DNA of 36,110 nucleotides, taken from the NCBI GenBank assembly GCA_025352885.1, contig JANXRZ010000104.1, forward strand, positions 1 to 36,110, given 5' to 3'. Position 1 is the stretch's first letter; the number at the start of each line of letters is the position of its first letter. Positions 14,487-22,800 of this stretch are shown piece after piece. Both the position numbers and the translations under genes were made by a program. The notes under the pieces were generated by a model. It saw only the letters and a program-made list of their open reading frames with translations, did not search any database and had not been told where the DNA came from. This stretch comes from Pseudomonadota bacterium (GTDB lineage Bacteria > Pseudomonadota > Gammaproteobacteria > Burkholderiales > SG8-39).

Positions 14487-15464
14487 ATGAAGCTTGCGCA
14501 TGTCTTGATGGCCGCACTGTTGGCGTTTCCTTTGGCGCGCGCCGTGCAGGCGCAGGATGCGGCGGGCTACCCGTCGAAGCCGATCCGGATCGTCGTGCCG
14601 TTCCCGCCCGGTGGCGCGACCGACCTCATCACCCGCAAAATCGGCGAGAAGCTCACGCAGAAGTGGGGCCAGCCGGTCGTGGTCGAGAACAAGCCCGGCG
14701 CCAATACGATCATCGGCACCGAGGCGGTCGGCAAGGCGGAACCCGACGGTTACACGATCCTCATGACCGCGCCTTCGGGACTTGTGCAGCTGCCGCCCCT
14801 TTATCCGAAGCTGCCGTACGACCCGGAGAAGGATTTCACGCCGCTCACGCAGATCGCCGAAGTCGCCACCGCGCTGATCGTCCCGGGGGACCTTCCGATC
14901 AAAAACGTGAAGGAGTTGGCAGAATACCTGCGCGCGAATCCCGGCAAGACGAGCTTTGCGAGCTTCGGGCTGGCGAGCACCCAGCACATCTACGGCGAAG
15001 CATTCAAGCGGGCGGTCAAGGCCGACGCGACGCATGTCCCCTACAAAGGCGATGCGCCGGCGATGACCGATGTCGTTGCCGGGCGAATCAGCTACATGTT
15101 CAACAATCCTGTTTCGGCTATGACATTTGCGAAGCAGGGCAGGGTGCGCATCCTCGCAGTGACCGGCGAGAAGCGCCTTCCGGGACTTGCCGACGTGCCG
15201 ACGATGGGGGAGGCCGGCTATCCGGGCTTCGAGGTGGTCGGGTGGTTCTCGTTCTTCGTGCATTCAAAAACCCCGAGGCCGATCGTCGAGAAGCTCAATG
15301 CTGAGCTTTCGGCAATCATCCGCACGCCGGAAATGTCCGACTTCCTGCGCGAGCGCGGCACCATTCCCACCGGTATCGGCCTGGACGAATTCGCCAGAAA
15401 AGTGGCGGTCGAGCGGCGCGCCTGGGCCCGTCTCATCAAAGACAATGACATCCGCCTCGAATAG
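14487..15464 (+). CDS. Bug/TctC-family substrate-binding protein
   Basis: This 325-residue periplasmic binding protein has signal peptide MKLAHVLMAALLAFPLARAVQA with cleavage before QDAAGYP. Family motifs are KPIRIVVPFPPGGATDLITR, VVENKPGANTIIGTEAVGKA, PDGYTILMT, THVPYKGDAPAMTDVVAGRI and RLPGLADVPTMGEAGYPGFE. Such proteins bind carboxylates and usually deliver them to TctAB-type permeases, here not encoded nearby. It is third in the urocanase-like operon, 31 bases after the DUF917 gene with GGAG before its ATG. It therefore probably captures the substrate of that pathway, perhaps thiourocanate, ergothioneine or a related imidazole acid (inference). Confidence 0.93.
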   Translation: MKLAHVLMAALLAFPLARAVQAQDAAGYPSKPIRIVVPFPPGGATDLITRKIGEKLTQKWGQPVVVENKPGANTIIGTEAVGKAEPDGYTILMTAPSGLVQLPPLYPKLPYDPEKDFTPLTQIAEVATALIVPGDLPIKNVKELAEYLRANPGKTSFASFGLASTQHIYGEAFKRAVKADATHVPYKGDAPAMTDVVAGRISYMFNNPVSAMTFAKQGRVRILAVTGEKRLPGLADVPTMGEAGYPGFEVVGWFSFFVHSKTPRPIVEKLNAELSAIIRTPEMSDFLRERGTIPTGIGLDEFARKVAVERRAWARLIKDNDIRLE

Positions 15465-15533
15465 CATCCGCCAGAGGCCGGGGTTGTAACAAATAGTGAA
15501 CCAAACGGCCCAAAGACCCTGCCATTAGTGCTT

Positions 15534-15579
15534 GAAAAGCCAAGCTTTTCACCCAGCGCAAGCGAGAGTAGACTCTCGC
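15534..15579. repeat. two adjacent perfect hairpins upstream of the kor operon
   Basis: GAAAAGC-CAA-GCTTTTC (15534-15550) and GCGAGAGT-AG-ACTCTCGC (15562-15579) are perfect inverted repeats 11 bases apart in the 177-base gap between the Bug gene and the Kor-like operon. Neither is followed by a T-run. They could be tandem operators or leader-RNA structures. Confidence 0.5.
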
Positions 15580-15641
15580 AGCGCCGAGTCGGCCCCGTAG
15601 GCGCACAATACTAATAACGGGGGTCGAAACGAGGAGTGGCG

Positions 15642-17468
15642 TTGCGTCCTACCGACATAAAAGTCCCCGACTACTTCCACAAAGTTGTGGATTGCCAGTG
15701 GGCCTGCCCGGCCCACACTCCGGTTCCCGAATACATTCGATTGATATCCGCCGGGCGGTATTCAGACGCCTACATGGTCAATTGGGAATCGAATGTCTTT
15801 CCCGGCATTCTCGGTCGCACCTGCGACCGCCCTTGCGAACCCGCGTGCAGGAGGGGGCGCGTCGAAGAAGAAAACATCGAGAAAGCGGAGCCCGTTGCCA
15901 TCTGCCGCCTGAAGCGGGTGGCCGCCGACAACAAGGACGACATCACCAGCCGCTTGCCGAAGGCCGGCAAGAAGAACGGCAAGCGCATCGCCTGCATCGG
16001 CGCAGGTCCGGCTTCACTGACGGTCGCGCGCGACCTCGTGCCGCTCGGCTATCACGTCGTCGTTTACGAATCGGACAAGAAGGCCGGCGGCTTCATGCGC
16101 ACGCAGGTTCCGCGCTTTCGCTTGCCCGAGGAAGTGATCGACGAGGAAACCGGCTACATCCTCGACATGGGCGTTGAATTGCGAGGCGGCCAGCACGTGG
16201 ACTCGCTCAAGAAAATCGTCGACGAGGGCTACGACGCAGTTTTCGTCGGAACGGGCGCACCTCGCGGGCGCGACCTCGACCTGCCCGGACGCGCGGAAGC
16301 GGCCAGGAACATCCACATCGGCATCGACTGGCTCTCATCCGTATCGTTCGGCCACATCGAGAAGATCGGCCGGCGCGTGATTGTGCTCGGAGGCGGCAAC
16401 ACGGCAATGGATTGCTGCCGCTCGTCCAAGCGCATGGGCGGCGAGGAAGTGAAAGTGATCGTGCGCTCGGGCTTCGAGGAGATGAAAGCCTCGCCCTGGG
16501 AGAAAGAGGATGCGATGCATGAAGGCATCCCTATCCTGAATTTCATGGTGCCCAAGTCGTTCGAGCACACGAACGGCAAGCTGATCGGCATGATGTTCGA
16601 GAAGGTGAAGGCCGAGTTCGATGCGAAAGGACGGCGGTCGCTGGTGCCCACGGGCGAGCCGGACGAACTGGTGCCCTGTGATGACGTGCTTATCGCGGTC
16701 GGCCAGGAAAACGCCTTCCCGTGGATCGAGAAAGACATCGGTCTGGAGTTCGACAAGTGGGGCATGCCCGTAGTCGACAAGGTCACAATGCAGTCGACGC
16801 TGCCGAAAGTGTTTTTCGGCGGGGACTCGGCTTTTGGCCCCAAGAACATCATCTGGGCAGTCGCGCACGGCCACGAGGCCGCTGTATCGATCGACAAGAT
16901 GCTCTCGGGCGAGGAGATCACGCAGCGCCCGGATCCGAACGTGCGCATGCTCTCGCAGAAAATGGGCATCCACGAGTGGAGCTACGATAACGACGTGTCG
17001 CCCGAAGAAAGGCACATCGTTCCCTGGGCCGCGGCCGAAAAGACGCTGAAAAGCATCAAGATCGAGGTCGAGCTCGGCTTCGATCCGAAAACCGGATTCA
17101 AGGAGGCGCAGCGCTGCCTCAACTGTGACGTGCAGACCGTGTTCGCCAAGGACCTGTGCATCGAGTGCGATGCCTGCGTCGATATCTGCCCCATGGACTG
17201 CATCACGTTCACGCCGAATGGCGAAGAGCCCGACCTGCGCACGCGGCTCACCGCGCCTTCGCTGAACCCGACTCAGGACCTGTACGTGTCCGACGCGCTC
17301 AAGACGAACCGCGTAATGGTGAAGGACGAGGACGTCTGCCTGCATTGCGGCCTATGCGCTGAGCGCTGCCCGACCGGCGCCTGGGACATGCAGAAATTCC
17401 TGCTGGAGATGGCGTATGCGGGCCCCGCCTGCCGGAGCAACGATGCACCGCAAAGGAAGGCAGCATGA
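15642..17468 (+). CDS. korC: GltD-like FAD/NAD(P) oxidoreductase with ferredoxin domain
   Basis: This 608-residue iron-sulfur flavoprotein probably passes electrons between the 2-oxoacid oxidoreductase encoded downstream and NAD(P). The N-terminal cysteine-rich domain (CQWACPAHTPVPEYIRL; GRTCDRPCEPACRRGRVEE) matches the two-cluster domain of glutamate synthase small subunits. FAD binds at IACIGAGPASLTVARDLV (about residues 112-130) and NAD(P) at VIVLGGGNTAMDCCRSSKR (about 246-264). The C-terminus carries two [4Fe-4S] motifs, CIECDACVDICPMDC and CLHCGLCAERCP. The TTG at 15642 has GAGGAG five bases upstream. A GTG at 15636 overlaps that Shine-Dalgarno. ATGA overlap couples it to the next gene. 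The korC name follows the Thauera-type three-gene arrangement as I recall it and is tentative. Confidence 0.88.
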   Translation: MRPTDIKVPDYFHKVVDCQWACPAHTPVPEYIRLISAGRYSDAYMVNWESNVFPGILGRTCDRPCEPACRRGRVEEENIEKAEPVAICRLKRVAADNKDDITSRLPKAGKKNGKRIACIGAGPASLTVARDLVPLGYHVVVYESDKKAGGFMRTQVPRFRLPEEVIDEETGYILDMGVELRGGQHVDSLKKIVDEGYDAVFVGTGAPRGRDLDLPGRAEAARNIHIGIDWLSSVSFGHIEKIGRRVIVLGGGNTAMDCCRSSKRMGGEEVKVIVRSGFEEMKASPWEKEDAMHEGIPILNFMVPKSFEHTNGKLIGMMFEKVKAEFDAKGRRSLVPTGEPDELVPCDDVLIAVGQENAFPWIEKDIGLEFDKWGMPVVDKVTMQSTLPKVFFGGDSAFGPKNIIWAVAHGHEAAVSIDKMLSGEEITQRPDPNVRMLSQKMGIHEWSYDNDVSPEERHIVPWAAAEKTLKSIKIEVELGFDPKTGFKEAQRCLNCDVQTVFAKDLCIECDACVDICPMDCITFTPNGEEPDLRTRLTAPSLNPTQDLYVSDALKTNRVMVKDEDVCLHCGLCAERCPTGAWDMQKFLLEMAYAGPACRSNDAPQRKAA

Positions 17469-19318
17469 AGGCCGGCGTGAAACCCATCGAGGCGGTCAAC
17501 GACTTCGTCATCAAGTTTGCCAACGTGAACGGCTCGGGCTCGGCTTCGGCCAACGAGTTGTTTGCGAAAGCCATCCTTCGCATGGGCGTGCCGGTCAGCC
17601 CGCGGAATATCTTCCCCTCGAACATCCAGGGGCTGCCCACTTGGTACGAGGTGCGCGTGACGGAAGAAGGCTGGCTCGGCCGACGGGGAGGGGTGGACCT
17701 CATGGTCGCCATGAACCCGCAGACCTGGAACGCGGACATCAAGGAAATCGAGCCCGGCGGGTACCTTTTTTACGACAACACGAAGCCGCTGCCGCCGTCG
17801 AAATTCCGCGAAGACGTCACGGTGCTTGGCATGCCGCTTACCGAGATCTGCAATTCGACGTATAGCGACCCGCGCCAGCGCCAACTGTTCAAGAACATCA
17901 TTTATGTCGGTGCGTTGTCAGCGCTGCTCGACATGGACGCCGGTGCGATCGCCGAGTTGATCGGCGAGCAGTACAAGGGCAAGGAAAAGCTGCTCAAGCC
18001 CAACCTGAATGCCCTCCAGATGGGCCGGCAGCACGCAATGGAGCATCTCAAGCATCCGATCGGCCTGCGGCTGAGGAAAGCGGACAACGTCGGAGACAAG
18101 ATCTTCGTCGACGGCAACAGCGCAGCGGCGCTGGGGTGCGTCTATGGCGGTGCCACCGTCTGTGCGTGGTATCCGATCACTCCTTCGTCTTCGTTGGCGG
18201 AAGCTTTCGAGAAGTACTGTTCCAAGCTGCGCGTGGACAAGGAAACCGGCAAGCACAAGTACGCAATCGTGCAGGGCGAGGACGAACTGGCCTCGGTAGG
18301 GATCGCCGTGGGCGCCGGCTGGAACGGCGCGCGCGCGTTTACGGCAACTTCGGGACCAGGCGTTTCGCTCATGACCGAGTTCATCGGCCTGGCTTACTTC
18401 GCCGAGATTCCGCTCACGATCATCGACGTTCAGCGCGGCGGCCCATCGACGGGCATGCCGACCCGCACGCAGCAATCCGACGTGCTGGCCTGCGCCTATG
18501 CCTCGCACGGCGACACGAAGCACGTGCTCCTGTTCCCCGAGGATCCGCATGAGTGCTTCGACCATTCCGCGGCCGCTCTCGACCTGGCCGACCGCCTGCA
18601 GACACCCGTGTTCGTGATGACCGATCTCGATATCGGCATGAACCAGCGCCTGACCGAGCCGTTCAAGTGGGACGACAGCCGCGAATACGATCGCGGCAAG
18701 GTCATGACGCGCGAAATGCTCGATTCCGGCAAGGAATTCGGCCGGTATCTCGACGTGGACGGGGATGGCATCCCGTTCCGCACTTATCCGGGCACCCACC
18801 CGAACAAGGGCGGGTATTTCACGCGTGGCACGACGAAGAACGCCTATGCAACGTACTCTGAAGCCGGCCCGGACTATGTCTACAACGTCCAGCGGCTGCT
18901 GCGTAAGTTCGAGACGGCCAAGTCCCTGGTGCCGCAGCCGGTGCTGCGCAAAGCGAAGCAGAAAACCAAGTTCGGCGTGCTGTACTACGGCTCGACGAGC
19001 CCCGCGATGAGCGAGGCCATTGAGGCCTTGGAAGCTGAAGGCGTGCATGTCGACACGATGCGGATTCGCGCCTTCCCGTTCCCGGACTCGGTTTCGGATT
19101 TCATCGCCGACCATGAGCAATGCTTCCTGGTCGAGCAGAACCGCGATGCGCAGCTGCGCACGCTGATCGTGAACGAGCTCAACATCGATCCGGCCCGCGT
19201 AATGCCGATCCTGCACTTCGATGGCACGCCGATCACCGCGCGCTTCATCACCGGAGAGATTGCCGAGCGCGTCCGGCTCATGAACGTCGAGCCGCTCAAG
19301 AAAGGAAAGGCCGCGTAA
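17465..19318 (+). CDS. korA: 2-oxoacid:ferredoxin oxidoreductase, fused gamma-alpha subunit
   Basis: This 617-residue subunit belongs to a CoA-dependent 2-oxoacid (probably 2-oxoglutarate) ferredoxin oxidoreductase. Residues about 10-190 are the gamma domain (FANVNGSGSASANELFAKAI; GGVDLMVAMNPQTW). Residues about 215-610 are the alpha domain with the pyrimidine-side TPP-interacting motif CAWYPITPSSSLAEAF, EDELASVGIAVGAGWNGARA, TATSGPGVSLMTEFIGLAYF and DVQRGGPSTGMPTRTQQSD. The length, about 66 kDa, suits KorA of the fused type. Together with the beta subunit it would decarboxylate a 2-oxoacid to acyl-CoA with low-potential electrons. The ATG overlaps the upstream stop as ATGA, and its own TAA overlaps the next ATG by one base. 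Substrate is inferred from family resemblance only. Confidence 0.93.
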   Translation: MKAGVKPIEAVNDFVIKFANVNGSGSASANELFAKAILRMGVPVSPRNIFPSNIQGLPTWYEVRVTEEGWLGRRGGVDLMVAMNPQTWNADIKEIEPGGYLFYDNTKPLPPSKFREDVTVLGMPLTEICNSTYSDPRQRQLFKNIIYVGALSALLDMDAGAIAELIGEQYKGKEKLLKPNLNALQMGRQHAMEHLKHPIGLRLRKADNVGDKIFVDGNSAAALGCVYGGATVCAWYPITPSSSLAEAFEKYCSKLRVDKETGKHKYAIVQGEDELASVGIAVGAGWNGARAFTATSGPGVSLMTEFIGLAYFAEIPLTIIDVQRGGPSTGMPTRTQQSDVLACAYASHGDTKHVLLFPEDPHECFDHSAAALDLADRLQTPVFVMTDLDIGMNQRLTEPFKWDDSREYDRGKVMTREMLDSGKEFGRYLDVDGDGIPFRTYPGTHPNKGGYFTRGTTKNAYATYSEAGPDYVYNVQRLLRKFETAKSLVPQPVLRKAKQKTKFGVLYYGSTSPAMSEAIEALEAEGVHVDTMRIRAFPFPDSVSDFIADHEQCFLVEQNRDAQLRTLIVNELNIDPARVMPILHFDGTPITARFITGEIAERVRLMNVEPLKKGKAA

Positions 19319-20373
19319 TGACCTACATCACCAAGCCAAGGCTTCACCATCCGACGCTGCCCCTCAACAAGGTCGGCTTCACGCGCCGGGATTACGAGGG
19401 CAAGATTTCGACGCTGTGCGCCGGTTGCGGGCATGACTCGATCTCGGCCGCCATCATCCAGGCCTGCTGGGAGATGGATATCGAGCCGCACCGCGTGGCC
19501 AAGCTCTCGGGCATCGGCTGCAGCTCAAAAACGCCGGATTACTTCCTCGGCAGCTCGCATGGCTTCAATACCGTCCACGGGCGCATGCCCTCGGTCCTGA
19601 CCGGCGCAAATCTCGCCAACCGGGACCTGCTGTACATGGGCGTGTCCGGCGACGGCGATTCGGCTTCGATCGGCATCGGCCAGTTCGCGCACGTCATGCG
19701 GCGGGGCGTGAACATGGTCTATATCCTCGAAAACAACGGCGTGTATGGCCTGACCAAAGGCCAATTCTCTGCCACGGCAGACCAAGGGTCGCGCTCAAAG
19801 CGAGGCGTCGAGAACACGGATGCGCCGATCGATACCGTGTCGTTGGCGCTAATCATGGGCGCGACGTTCGTGGCCCGCAGTTTCTCTGGCGACAAGCACC
19901 AGCTGGTACCGATCATCAAGGCTGCCATTGCGCACAAGGGCGCCGCTTTCATCGACGTCGTCAGCCCGTGCGTGGCGTTCAACAACCACCCGGGCAGCAC
20001 CAAGAGCTATGACTACGTGAGGGAGCACAACGAGGCGGTCAACCGCATCGACTTCATCCCGTACAAGAGCGAGATCACCGTCGACTACCCGGCGGGGGAG
20101 GTGGTGGACGTCCCGCAACACGACGGCAGCATCCTGCGACTCCGCAAGACCCACGCCGAGTACGACCCGACCGACAAGAACGGGGCGATGAACTACATCC
20201 TCGAGCATCAGGCGCGCGGTGAGGTCGTGACCGGCCTGCTGTATGCCAAGGCCGATTCGGTCGACCTGCACGAGCACCTCAATACGGCCGAGGTCGCCTT
20301 CAACAAGTACGGCGCCAGCGACCTTTGCCCGGGCGCCGGGATCCTCGAGAAGCTCAACGCGTCGCTGCGCTGA
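19318..20373 (+). CDS. korB: 2-oxoacid:ferredoxin oxidoreductase beta subunit
   Basis: This 351-residue subunit binds TPP and a [4Fe-4S] cluster. Cysteines appear in TLCAGCGHDSI and GIGCSSKTPDYF. The TPP-Mg motif is MGVSGDGDSASIGIGQFAHV continuing to YILENNGVYGLTKGQFSAT. A further Cys in VVSPCVAFNN is typical of KorB. The start is fixed by the TAATG junction with the alpha subunit. A strong terminator follows 20 bases after the stop, so the operon ends here. No separate ferredoxin gene is adjacent. The ferredoxin domain of the first gene probably supplies that function. Confidence 0.93.
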   Translation: MTYITKPRLHHPTLPLNKVGFTRRDYEGKISTLCAGCGHDSISAAIIQACWEMDIEPHRVAKLSGIGCSSKTPDYFLGSSHGFNTVHGRMPSVLTGANLANRDLLYMGVSGDGDSASIGIGQFAHVMRRGVNMVYILENNGVYGLTKGQFSATADQGSRSKRGVENTDAPIDTVSLALIMGATFVARSFSGDKHQLVPIIKAAIAHKGAAFIDVVSPCVAFNNHPGSTKSYDYVREHNEAVNRIDFIPYKSEITVDYPAGEVVDVPQHDGSILRLRKTHAEYDPTDKNGAMNYILEHQARGEVVTGLLYAKADSVDLHEHLNTAEVAFNKYGASDLCPGAGILEKLNASLR

Positions 20374-20391
20374 CCTCTTCGGCGAGGCCAT

Positions 20392-20421
20392 AAAAAAAGC
20401 CCGGGAGACCCGGGCTTTTTT
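20392..20421. terminator. bidirectional rho-independent terminator
   Basis: AAAAAAAGCCCGGG-AGA-CCCGGGCTTTTTTA is a perfect stem with A and T runs on both sides. It can terminate the Kor operon from the left and the cold-shock gene from the right. Confidence 0.95.
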
Positions 20422-20439
20422 ATTACCGCAAGCTGATTT

Positions 20440-20643
20440 TTAGATCGGCTTGATGTTGGTCGCCTGCTCGCCTTTCGGGCCAGTGGTGACGTCGAACGAA
20501 ACTTTCTGGTTCTCTTTGAGGCTTTTGAAGCCCTCGCCGCTGATCGCGGAGAAGTGTGCGAACAGATCCTTGCCGCCGCCATCAGGGGTAATAAAGCCGA
20601 AGCCCTTAGCGTCGTTGAACCATTTCACGGTACCGGTTGCCAT
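20440..20643 (-). CDS. cold-shock domain protein
   Basis: This 67-residue single cold-shock-domain RNA chaperone starts [23 protein letters not shown]1 is KGFGFI and RNP2 is DLFAHF, and the Trp and Phe residues of the binding face are present. The C-terminus EQATNIKPI is typical. Its length equals the CspA-type family. AAGGA lies 9 bases before the ATG. A matching promoter about 135 bases upstream implies a long 5' leader, the usual setting for temperature-responsive csp mRNAs. The numbered paralogue cannot be assigned. It converges on the Kor operon across a shared terminator. Confidence 0.96.
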   Translation of the reverse strand: MATGTVKWFNDAKGFGFITPDGGGKDLFAHFSAISGEGFKSLKENQKVSFDVTTGPKGEQATNIKPI

Positions 20644-20783
20644 TCTCGATTTTCCTTACAAAAGTTGATATTGGGCGTTTGCCCGAATGCTGGAAGGTCA
20701 AGGGAAAAACGACGACCTGATGAGTACCGCGTGAGCGGTTACAACGGGACTGTACTTTCACTTCTTGAGAATCCTGCAGGAGC

Positions 20784-20812
20784 GGTATACCCCGAGTTCG
20801 CGCTTGCGTCAA
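20784..20812 (-). promoter_or_regulatory. promoter of the cold-shock gene with long leader
   Basis: On the minus strand TTGACG (20812-20807) and TATACC (20789-20784) are 17 bases apart. Transcription from about 20777 leaves a leader of roughly 133 bases before the ATG at 20643. The leader contains GGGC-AAAC-GCCC about 40 bases from the start codon. Confidence 0.6.
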
Positions 20813-20912
20813 GAAGCTTCGTAATTCCTTTGTTACGTCAGGAGCTTGGGATGTTTGCGTTTAGTGCACTGCGGTATCAGAATTGCGCCCCTTGGGTGTG
20901 GGAAAGGCTGTT

Positions 20913-22799
20913 TTGGACACCAGCGATACAGACAAGAAACAGACGCGCGCAGCCCTGACTCTCGCGGCCCTGGGCATCGTTTATGGGGACATCGGCACCA
21001 GCCCCCTTTACGCTGCCAAGGAGGTGTTCAACCCCAGCCATGGCATCACCCTGGACGCCGGGACGATCCTGGGGGGCATCTCGGCGATCCTCTGGTCGCT
21101 CATGGTCGTGGTCTCGCTCAAGTACGTAACGCTGATCATGCGGGCGGACAACAAAGGCGAGGGCGGCATCATGGCGCTCCTCGCGCTGTCCTCTTCTGCG
21201 GTGCAGCGTTTTCCTCGCTGGCGCGTCGCGCTGCCTATCCTGGGCGGATTCGGGGCGGCGCTTTTCTATGGCGATGCCGTGCTTACGCCGGCCGTGACTG
21301 TGCTTTCGGCGGTGGAAGGACTGGAAGTCGGCACGAGCGCCTTCAAGCCATTCGTGGTCCCGATCGCGGTGGGGATCATCGTCGCGCTCTTCATGTTCCA
21401 GCGCCGCGGCACGGCCGTGGTCGGGAAGCTGTTCGGCCCGGTCATGCTGATTTGGTTTTCCACGCTGGCGGTCGGGGGCATCTTCCATATCGTTACCGAG
21501 CCGAGAATCCTCGGTGCGCTGAATCCGTTCCATGCGCTTAAATTCATCACCGCGCACGGCTGGTCCTCCTTCATCGTGCTGGGCGCGGTCGTGCTCGCGG
21601 TGACCGGAGCCGAGGCGCTTTATGCCGACATGGGCCACTTTGGGCGCTCGCCCATCCAGACTGCCTGGTTCAGCCTCGTTTTCCCGGCGCTTGCACTGAA
21701 CTACATGGGGCAGGGCGCGCTGCTCCTGTCCGATCCTTCGGCCATTTCCAACCCGTTCTACCTGATGTTCCCGGAATGGGCGCTCTACCCCATGGTGGCC
21801 CTCGCCACCATGGCGGGAATCATCGCCTCGCAGGCCACCATCTCCGGGGCCTATTCGCTCACGAAGCAGGCAATCCAGCTCGGCTTCCTGCCGCGCATGA
21901 ACATTCTTCATCCTTCGCGGGAGATCGGCCAAATCTATGTGCCCGCGGTGAACTGGGTGCTGCTCGCTGCCGTGCTGGGCGCAGTCATCGGGTTCGGCTC
22001 GTCGACCGCGCTCGCGTCGGCGTATGGGTTGTCAGTGACCGGCACGATGCTGATCGACACCTTCCTCACCTTCTTCGTCATTCGCTTCGCATGGAAGTAC
22101 AACCTGGTGCTCTGCCTGCTCGCGACGGGCTTCTTCATCATCGTCGACGTTGCGTTCTTCTCTGCGAGCCTGGTGAAGTTTGCCGACGGCGGCTGGTTCC
22201 CGATCCTCATGGCCGTTCTCATCTACACGGTCATGCTCACGTGGCGCCGCGGGCGCCATATCCTCGCGAAGCGGCGGCAAAGCTCCGCCATTCCGCTCGA
22301 TCCATTCCTCGCCTCGCTTTTCGCCGACCCCCCGGTGAGGGTGCCCGGCACCGCGGTCTTCATGGCTGCAGACGAGGGCGCCGTCCCGCACGCGCTTCTG
22401 CATAACCTGTCCCACAACAAGGTGATCCACGAGCGCGTGGTTTTCCTTGCCGTCACCATCGAGGACGTGCCGTGGGTGCCTGTCGAAGACCGGATCAAGA
22501 TCGAAGCCATGGGCCATGAGTGTTATCGCGTAGGCATGCGCTTCGGATTCAAGGACCGGCCGGACGTGTCGAAGATGCTCGAGTTGTGCGAACCCCAGGG
22601 CCTGGAGTTCAACATGATGGAGACGTCCTTCTTCCTCAACCGCGAAACGCTCATTCCCGTTCTCGACGTGCCCGGCGGCATGGCGCTCTGGCGTGAAAGG
22701 ATGTTCGCCACCATGGCGCGCAACGCTTCGAGCGTCACCGACTACTTCAACATCCCGACCAACCGCGTGATCGAGCTGGGCACGCAGATCGAGATCTAG
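20913..22799 (+). CDS. kup: low-affinity potassium transporter Kup
   Basis: This 628-residue inner-membrane K+ uptake protein of the Kup/HAK/KT family has an N-terminal segment ALTLAALGIVYGDIGTSPLYA, which is the family signature, followed by about 12 transmembrane helices up to residue 450 and a cytoplasmic C-terminal domain. Other typical blocks are RADNKGEGGIMALLAL, FYGDAVLTPAVTVLSAVEGL, GAEALYADMGHFGRSPIQ and LNYMGQGALLL. The TTG at 20913 is preferred because GGAAAGG lies 5 bases upstream and the length then matches E. coli Kup (622). A TTG at 20883 would add ten residues. It is one base from the threonine aldolase gene and probably co-transcribed with it. Confidence 0.96.
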   Translation: MDTSDTDKKQTRAALTLAALGIVYGDIGTSPLYAAKEVFNPSHGITLDAGTILGGISAILWSLMVVVSLKYVTLIMRADNKGEGGIMALLALSSSAVQRFPRWRVALPILGGFGAALFYGDAVLTPAVTVLSAVEGLEVGTSAFKPFVVPIAVGIIVALFMFQRRGTAVVGKLFGPVMLIWFSTLAVGGIFHIVTEPRILGALNPFHALKFITAHGWSSFIVLGAVVLAVTGAEALYADMGHFGRSPIQTAWFSLVFPALALNYMGQGALLLSDPSAISNPFYLMFPEWALYPMVALATMAGIIASQATISGAYSLTKQAIQLGFLPRMNILHPSREIGQIYVPAVNWVLLAAVLGAVIGFGSSTALASAYGLSVTGTMLIDTFLTFFVIRFAWKYNLVLCLLATGFFIIVDVAFFSASLVKFADGGWFPILMAVLIYTVMLTWRRGRHILAKRRQSSAIPLDPFLASLFADPPVRVPGTAVFMAADEGAVPHALLHNLSHNKVIHERVVFLAVTIEDVPWVPVEDRIKIEAMGHECYRVGMRFGFKDRPDVSKMLELCEPQGLEFNMMETSFFLNRETLIPVLDVPGGMALWRERMFATMARNASSVTDYFNIPTNRVIELGTQIEI

Positions 22800-22800
22800 G

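Noticed and set aside
17918-19216. A 432-codon open frame on the - strand
   Set aside because: It is antisense to korA with no recognisable domains.
20877-21932. A 351-codon open frame on the - strand
   Set aside because: Extremely charged shadow of kup.
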